Shown: positions 59,285-64,000 of the stretch, one piece after another
How the letters are laid out: each line of letters opens with the position of its first letter
How positions within the stretch are numbered: position 1 is the first letter of the stretch
Source of the DNA: Vacuolonema iberomarrocanum LEGE 07170
Lineage (GTDB): Bacteria; Cyanobacteriota; Cyanobacteriia; Elainellales; Elainellaceae
Assembly (NCBI GenBank): GCA_015207365.1
Contig: JADEXA010000032.1
Span: forward strand, 1 to 64,000
Direction of reading: 5' to 3'
Length of the DNA stretch: 64,000 bases
Program-made: the position numbers and the translations under genes
The notes under the pieces: generated by a model
What the model saw: the letters and a program-made list of their open reading frames with translations, nothing else
Told to the model about the DNA's origin: nothing
The model's database searches: none

Positions 59285-59906
59285 AGTAAATGCATCGTCG
59301 GATGCACAGATTTCCTCCGAAGTGATGTCAGACCTGCCCATGGCAGCCGATCATCACCATGACGAAGCAGGCAATAGTATGTTTGGCTTCATCGTGTTTC
59401 TGCTGTCAGAAAGCGTTATTTTCCTGAGCTTCTTTGCCGGATACATTGTCTACAAAACCACAGCATTAGACTGGCTGCCTTCCGGTGTCACAGGGCTAGA
59501 AATTCGTGAGCCCGCGATTAATACAGTCGTGCTGGTTTCCAGTAGCTTCGTCATTTACTTTGCCGAACGCTTTCTGCATGCCAAAAACCTTTGGGGGTTT
59601 CGGTTTTTCTGGTTGCTAACGATGGCCATGGGTAGCTACTTCCTCTACGGGCAAGCGGTTGAATGGCGCAGTCTGGAATTTGGGTTTACCGATGGGGTAT
59701 TTGGCGGTAGCTTTTACCTGCTCACAGGGTTTCACGGGCTGCATGTGCTGACAGGAATCTTATTGCAAACCCTGATGCTGGGGCGATCGTTCATTCCCGG
59801 TAATTATGATGGCGGTGAGTTTGGAGTTGCCGCGACTTCTCTGTTTTGGCACTTTGTGGATGTCATCTGGATTATTTTGTTCGTGCTGATCTATGTGTGG
59901 CAGTAG
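59271..59906 (+). CDS. ctaEII: Heme-copper oxidase subunit III (CtaEII)
   Basis: A 211-residue subunit III with five membrane helices after a soluble start that contains a histidine run (ADHHHDEAG). SFYLLTGFHGLHVLTGI and SLFWHFVDVIWIILF are standard signatures. The short form, lacking the first two helices of mitochondrial subunit III, is usual in quinol oxidases. The start at 59271 follows GGAGG and lies inside the end of ctaDII; an upstream in-frame ATG at 59214 has no such site. Confidence 0.92.
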   Translation: MNPAEVNASSDAQISSEVMSDLPMAADHHHDEAGNSMFGFIVFLLSESVIFLSFFAGYIVYKTTALDWLPSGVTGLEIREPAINTVVLVSSSFVIYFAERFLHAKNLWGFRFFWLLTMAMGSYFLYGQAVEWRSLEFGFTDGVFGGSFYLLTGFHGLHVLTGILLQTLMLGRSFIPGNYDGGEFGVAATSLFWHFVDVIWIILFVLIYVWQ

Positions 59907-60019
59907 TGTGGTGTGGCATTACTTGGTATTACTTGCTTAGTATGAACTACTTGTCATTACTGAGCATTAAATAGCGTGGCAACGGTGTGGCAGTACTAAC
60001 GTGGCAATGAGGTGGAACA

Positions 60020-61531
60020 ATGATTATCGATGACCAAACCTATGATCTGATCATTGTCGGCACCGGGGCCGGAGGCGGTACGCTGGCCGCGAAACTCGCG
60101 CCTACGGGCAAGAAGATCCTGATCTTGGAGCGGGGCGATTTTATGCCCCTGGAAGAACAGAATCGTAGCAATGTGGATGTCTTTAAGCGAGAGCGCTACC
60201 ATGCCCCCGAGCAATGGTATGACAGTGCTGGAGAAGAGTTTTCACCCCAGATGAACTATGCCGTTGGGGGGAATACCAAAATATATGGTTCTGTCTTAAT
60301 GCGATTCCGTGAGCAAGACTTTGAGGCGGTGAATCATCAGACGGGTATTTCTCCGGAGTGGGGCGTAAAGTATGCGGATTTTGAGCCCTATTACACGGAA
60401 GCTGAACAACTTTACAAGGTGCATGGTCAAGCAGGGGTTGATCCCACCGAGCCACCTCACAGCCACGACTACCCCTTCCCCGCCGTCGACCACGATCCTC
60501 AGGTTGAGGAGATTGTAGGCGCGATCGCCCAGCAAGAGCTACACCCTGCGCCTCTGCCTTTGGGCTTGACGCGCCAAGAGGAGGATCCGACTAATGACTC
60601 CGAAGTCAGCGGCATTCGTCCGGCCATCGACCATCCCAATGTCACCCTGAAGACGGGGGCTAAAGTTGTTTGCCTCCACACCAATCCATCGGGTCAGGTG
60701 GTGAAGGGTGTAGAGGCTGAAATTGATGGACAGGCTTACCTGTTTCTCTCTGAGATTGTGGTGCTGTCCTGTGGTGCTGTTAACTCCGCCGCCTTGCTGT
60801 TGCGGTCTAAGAGCGATCGCCACCCCGACGGTTTGGCCAATAGCTCCGGGTTGGTCGGGCGCAATTTGATGAAAAGCTTGATGTCTGTCGTGGTGCAATT
60901 GAGCACCAAACCCAATTCAGGCTCTTTCCCCAAAACCGTTTGCGTCAACGACTTTTACTGGGGCGATAGCGATTTTCCTTATCCCATGGGGCAAATTCAA
61001 AATTCGGGTGGTTTGCTAACCGATATCATCTTTGCTGAAGCCCCTCCGATGTTTTCTATTTTGGCAAAATTTATGCCAGGGTTCGGGTTGAAGCAGTTGG
61101 CGACCCACTCGATTGGTTGGTGGGCACAAACGGCAGATTTACCCGATCCCAACAATCGCGTGCGCGTCGAAGGGAACAAGCTGGCGATTGACTACACACC
61201 GAATAATGCTGAAGCGCATGATCGCCTCGTTTACCGCTGGAGAGAAACCCTCAAAACCATTGAAAAAGAACTGGATGGGTTTCAACGAGGGTTTATGCAT
61301 CCATCGAGCGAAATTCCGATTCAGGTGATGGCCAATCAATGCGGAACCTGTCGGTTTGGCGAAGACCCAACGGCATCGGTGCTAGATCTCAACTGCCGCA
61401 CCCATGATATTGATAATCTTTATGTGGTTGATGGTAGTTTCTTTCCGTCGAATGCCAGTGTTAGCCCTGCGTTGACGATTATGGCGAATGCGTTGCGAGT
61501 GGGTGATCATTTGATCGAACGGTTGCAATAA
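60020..61531 (+). CDS. GMC-family flavoprotein oxidoreductase
   Basis: A 503-residue FAD enzyme. It begins with YDLIIVGTGAGGGTLAAKLA (dinucleotide-binding fold) and a conserved GGNTKIYGSVLMRFR segment. C-terminal NQCGTCRFG and LYVVDGSFFPSNASVSPALT match the GMC signature, though the usual HQxGT histidine is asparagine and the late NP is SP. The family's central CxxCDGFPC segment appears to be missing: the chain runs LGLTRQEEDPTNDSEV directly. The 114-bp gap after the oxidase operon suggests co-transcription; it may feed electrons from a sugar, alcohol or choline to quinone (inference). Activity is in doubt because of the changed residues. Confidence 0.8.
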   Translation: MIIDDQTYDLIIVGTGAGGGTLAAKLAPTGKKILILERGDFMPLEEQNRSNVDVFKRERYHAPEQWYDSAGEEFSPQMNYAVGGNTKIYGSVLMRFREQDFEAVNHQTGISPEWGVKYADFEPYYTEAEQLYKVHGQAGVDPTEPPHSHDYPFPAVDHDPQVEEIVGAIAQQELHPAPLPLGLTRQEEDPTNDSEVSGIRPAIDHPNVTLKTGAKVVCLHTNPSGQVVKGVEAEIDGQAYLFLSEIVVLSCGAVNSAALLLRSKSDRHPDGLANSSGLVGRNLMKSLMSVVVQLSTKPNSGSFPKTVCVNDFYWGDSDFPYPMGQIQNSGGLLTDIIFAEAPPMFSILAKFMPGFGLKQLATHSIGWWAQTADLPDPNNRVRVEGNKLAIDYTPNNAEAHDRLVYRWRETLKTIEKELDGFQRGFMHPSSEIPIQVMANQCGTCRFGEDPTASVLDLNCRTHDIDNLYVVDGSFFPSNASVSPALTIMANALRVGDHLIERLQ

Positions 61532-61602
61532 CGGATTCGGGTATTATTTCATTCCCTCGATCAGCAATACCTGATTTTCGGGGTTGCAGAATCCAAGTAC
61601 AA

Positions 61603-61646
61603 TTTTTTTCGAGAAGCGGCGTATCCACGCCGCTTCTCGAAAAAAA
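61603..61646. terminator. 20-bp perfect hairpin, terminator or small palindrome
   Basis: TTTTTTTCGAGAAGCGGCGT (61603-61622) and its exact complement (61627-61646) around ATCC. A- and T-runs at both ends make it a potential terminator in both directions. It is flanked by near-identical 18-base direct repeats CAGCAATACCT(G/C)ATTTTC at 61562-61579 and 61659-61676. Confidence 0.7.
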
Positions 61647-61795
61647 TATAACTTCAGCCAGCAATACCTCATTTTCTATCGCAGGGTAGGCGGACAAGGC
61701 GATCGCGTTAGACTACCCTACGATAGATTAAAGCTAACCAACGGATTGGTTTTGTGCAGTGCTGTAACGGAGAGGAAGAACCTAACTTTAGAGGG

Positions 61796-63190
61796 ATGAA
61801 AAGTTCTTGGGGAATTTATTGGGATCGTTTTATTACGCTGTTGATTCTTATCAACCTTGCAGTTGTAGCTTTTGACTTGAGCTATCTTTCCATACGAGGG
61901 CTATATCTGCGGTATACGCCAAGCATCACTGAGCGCTACGATCCGATTAAAGGTGTTAGCCCCCACCCCTTGACCCAAGCCTATTTGGCAACCGCCGAAC
62001 AGTTGCAGGCGAGTGTCGCAGAGACGGGATTAGATTCCCAACAAACGACGAGTCTGCTGTCTGACTTGCAAGAACAAAGTCGCATTTTAATTACAGAAGA
62101 TCCCTACACGACGTCTGAACAGCAAGCGGTTTTTGGCAAACTGCAAAGACGCATGCGGGGGTATGTGAATACCGTTTCTACTCAGGATGCATTCAATGAA
62201 TTTTGGCAACGTGACTACTTAGAAGCACAAGGGTGGGAGGATGCAAATCTATTTTTTACCCAGCGTATTCAACCCCTCCTCGAACAGAACTATTACCGCC
62301 AAACCCTTGAGACAGGGCAGTATATCGACTACTTTTGGACAATTGATCTGATTTTTGTCATTATTTTTGGGGGAGATTTTCTGCTGCGCACCTGGTTCAT
62401 TAGTCGGCGTCGATCGCATCTCAATTGGGGAGATGCGATCGCCCGTCGTTGGTATGAATTTCCGCTATTCTTTCCTTTTTGGCGATGGTTACGAGTTGTT
62501 CCAGCCGCTATTCGCTTGCATCGTAGCGGGATGGTCAACATGGAACGGGTTATTGCTCAAATCACCCATGAGCCCGCCGCTTACTTGTCCGATCGCGTTT
62601 CTCGCTTTGCTTTAGTGAGTGTTATTCAACAAACGCAAGATGCGGTTCAGAGTGGAAATTTTCTCTCCGACCCTGATGGAACTTGGAGCCGTGTCGGGGA
62701 TGAGCGGAAGCTAGAGCGGTTGAGCGATCGCCTGCTGCAAGTGGTTATCTACAGTGTTCTCCCGTCGGTGAAGCCTGAACTCGAAGAGCTGCTCAACCAC
62801 AGCTTGGAAGAAGCCTTAAAACGTTCAGATTTGTATGAGCAGATCCAACAGATTCCGGGGTTAGATGTCATCCCTGATAATGTTCTCGACAACCTTTCCA
62901 GCTATCTAGCGCAAGCAACCTGTGATGTCTTGGCCGACTCTTACCAAGATGTGGAAGGGCAACTGCTTGTGAATCAGCTCACAAAACAATTTCGGATTGC
63001 GCTAGTAGAGAAACTGAAGAATCAGTCGACCTCCGCAGAGATAAAAGTTTTGATTAGCGATTGGTTAGAAGAAGTAAAACTCAACTCCATTCAAAAGGCC
63101 AATCAGTATGATCCAGAATCAACTTTAGAAGAAGTCGAACAAATTAACCAGAAGGTTGAGGATAAATCACCACCCAAATCGAATTCTTGA
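61796..63190 (+). CDS. Cyanobacterial membrane protein with voltage-sensor-like segment
   Basis: A 464-residue protein. An N-terminal helix (ITLLILINLAVVAFDLSYLS) is followed by a predicted helical extracytoplasmic or periplasmic region (about 55-165), a second helix (IDLIFVIIFGGDFLLRTWF) and then FPFWRWLRVVPAAIRLHRSG, with regularly spaced positive residues reminiscent of the S4 segment of ion channels. The C-terminal 230 residues are acidic and probably cytosolic, ending in a polar tail. No pore motif is seen, so it is not obviously a channel. The ATG at 61796 is chosen over an in-frame ATG at 61754 because the membrane helix would otherwise be far from the start. Family not characterised. 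Confidence 0.7.
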   Translation: MKSSWGIYWDRFITLLILINLAVVAFDLSYLSIRGLYLRYTPSITERYDPIKGVSPHPLTQAYLATAEQLQASVAETGLDSQQTTSLLSDLQEQSRILITEDPYTTSEQQAVFGKLQRRMRGYVNTVSTQDAFNEFWQRDYLEAQGWEDANLFFTQRIQPLLEQNYYRQTLETGQYIDYFWTIDLIFVIIFGGDFLLRTWFISRRRSHLNWGDAIARRWYEFPLFFPFWRWLRVVPAAIRLHRSGMVNMERVIAQITHEPAAYLSDRVSRFALVSVIQQTQDAVQSGNFLSDPDGTWSRVGDERKLERLSDRLLQVVIYSVLPSVKPELEELLNHSLEEALKRSDLYEQIQQIPGLDVIPDNVLDNLSSYLAQATCDVLADSYQDVEGQLLVNQLTKQFRIALVEKLKNQSTSAEIKVLISDWLEEVKLNSIQKANQYDPESTLEEVEQINQKVEDKSPPKSNS

Positions 63191-63231
63191 TGGAACAAAA
63201 CTTACGCAAGCTCCGGTTCAACTTCTCGATT

Positions 63232-63324
63232 TATAGCGCTATGCGCGTTAGTTAAGTACGGTTGTGTGGGGCGCGGCGCGCCCCACACAACCGTTGCTGT
63301 GCTTAATGCGGTTGCACACCGCTT
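63232..63324. repeat. Palindromic element C, copy 3
   Basis: Matches 37370-37464 almost exactly in the same orientation (TATAGCGCTATGCGCGTTAG at the start, GGTTGCACACCGCT at the end). Its last bases run directly into element B copy 2, so one may have inserted at the edge of the other. Confidence 0.85.
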
Positions 63325-63326
63325 TA

Positions 63327-63427
63327 TATCAAATCCGGTTGAAGAACCCAACTATCGTTTTCGCCCGCTGCATTGCAGCGGGCGAAAACGATAGTTGGGT
63401 TTTAAGGCTGTTTAATCGGATTTGATA
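63327..63427. repeat. Palindromic element B, copy 2
   Basis: Starts TATCAAATCCGGTT and ends CGGATTTGATA. The core is AACCCAACTATCGTTTTCG-CCCGCTGC and its complement, a near-perfect hairpin. It lacks the second internal stem found in copy 1 (18412-18550). Together with element C copy 3 it fills the 310-bp gap between two convergent genes. Confidence 0.8.
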
Positions 63428-63500
63428 CTAGTAGTCGGTGGGCACTGTCCGCTTTTTCTATCTCGATGACCGATGACTGCTATGGATAAAGGTTAGGCTC

Positions 63501-64000
63501 CTAATTTAACGTGCTGTTGGTTAATACAAAGTCATACAATCTATGGGCGAGGTGGAGCTTGCTGGCAAGGGGGACAGGTTGCTGTTCCCCAGCAGCATTG
63601 AGCAGGATGGCTTGATTGCGATCGCCCCCAAATCCACTCTCTGGTTGATCAATCGGATTTGCCACAATGACATCCAGCTTTTTTCGCTGGAGCTTGTCAC
63701 GAGCGGGCGGAACAATGTCACCCGTCTGGGCTGCAAAGCCGATGAGTTTCTGGTGAGGGAGGCGGTGGGTGCTCAGGTCGGCGGCAATATCGGGTACGGG
63801 GCTAAGTGGTAGTGCATCGGGAATGTCAGCTTTGGGCAGCTTGTGGGCAGTGTAATGGGTGGGTTTGACATCAGCGACGGCAGCGGCAAACACAACCCAA
63901 TCAGCGTCTGGCTGGTGCTCTAGCATGGCACGATGCATTGTCGCTGCCGTGCCTGCTTGAATTTGTCGTGCCCCTTTCGCTTGAGCGAGTAGGGCAGGTT
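63501..64000 (-). CDS. coaBC: CoaBC, phosphopantothenoylcysteine synthetase part (5' end beyond window)
   Basis: The C-terminal 166 residues of the bifunctional coenzyme A enzyme; the frame is open to the window edge. The CoaB domain is recognisable: AGTAATMHRAML, VVFAAAVADVKPTHY with a following lysine, LIGFAAQTGD (CTP/phosphopantothenate binding), KLQRKKLDVIVANPI and a GFGGDRNQAILL strand near the C-terminus. CoaB joins cysteine to 4'-phosphopantothenate using CTP and CoaC decarboxylates the product. The C-terminus ends normally before the element B/C cluster. The decarboxylase half lies outside the window. Confidence 0.88.
   Translation of the reverse strand, partial: PALLAQAKGARQIQAGTAATMHRAMLEHQPDADWVVFAAAVADVKPTHYTAHKLPKADIPDALPLSPVPDIAADLSTHRLPHQKLIGFAAQTGDIVPPARDKLQRKKLDVIVANPIDQPESGFGGDRNQAILLNAAGEQQPVPLASKLHLAHRLYDFVLTNSTLN

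Noticed and set aside
5..63427. CRISPR array from the recurring palindromes
   Set aside because: The palindromes are scattered singly over 63 kb, differ in family and have no regular spacers or cas genes.
1..64000. HIP1 octamers (GCGATCGC) as an interspersed repeat array
   Set aside because: They are a normal genome-wide feature of many cyanobacteria and were used only as a taxonomic hint.

Overview
The window looks like a chromosomal stretch from a cyanobacterium, probably a filamentous Leptolyngbya/Oscillatoriales-like organism. The HIP1 octamer (GCGATCGC) and near variants occur throughout, inside genes and between them. There is also a CuA-less cyanobacterial alternative respiratory oxidase cluster, DUF2231 membrane proteins, DevBCA/MacAB-like exporters and many short palindromic elements. 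No rRNA, tRNA, CRISPR array, phage or plasmid module was seen. The window ends inside coaBC.

Layout. 1-1159: debris, namely a palindromic element, a 64-bp scrap of a gene whose intact relative lies at 7451-8314, and a broken IS1-family transposase. 1160-2851: a three-gene operon of fatty-acid desaturase-like protein, Gdx/SugE-like SMR pump and SET-domain protein. 3262-7420: two hybrid histidine kinases. 8526-14252 (minus): a molybdenum hydroxylase operon, paoABC plus XdhC-like chaperone and MocA-like cytidylyltransferase. 14939-18366: a LysR regulator, then a TetR-half DMT transporter-glycosyltransferase operon whose operator covers the TetR start codon. 18729-31336: hydrolases, cyanobacterial membrane proteins, an orphan LanC-like protein, several GNAT proteins (one frameshifted), a class A beta-lactamase lipoprotein, a second LysR, a cytochrome P460 and an orphan TRAP binding protein. 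31602-33477: a TetR fused to an IS1 InsA zinc ribbon, divergent from a Rieske oxygenase broken by a 16-bp tandem duplication.

33664-45422 holds two paralogous MacA-MacB export systems on opposite strands. Between them are a NarX/NarL-type two-component pair bracketed by inverted copies of one palindromic element, a GNAT-membrane fusion, and a TetR with three recognisable operators. 45583-54851 holds a CsbD-like protein, an AT-rich TPR-tubulin-tyrosine-ligase-like gene, a haloalkane-dehalogenase-like hydrolase, a rhodanese, a LuxR-type regulator, a ComB-like phosphatase, and an AraC/AzoR/SDR/DJ-1 group suggestive of electrophile or quinone stress. 55414-61531 is the alternative oxidase operon (two DUF2231 proteins, ctaCII, ctaDII, ctaEII), followed by a GMC flavoprotein. 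The last genes are a voltage-sensor-like membrane protein and the 3' part of coaBC.

The most distinctive layer is the set of short palindromic, TA-bounded elements (families A, B, C, D here). They sit mostly at gene 3' ends. In three cases the element itself supplies the stop codon of the upstream gene. Broken genes are also frequent: IS1, a GNAT gene and the Rieske gene each carry a visible frameshift. All functional assignments come from reading motifs and gene context; no database search was run.
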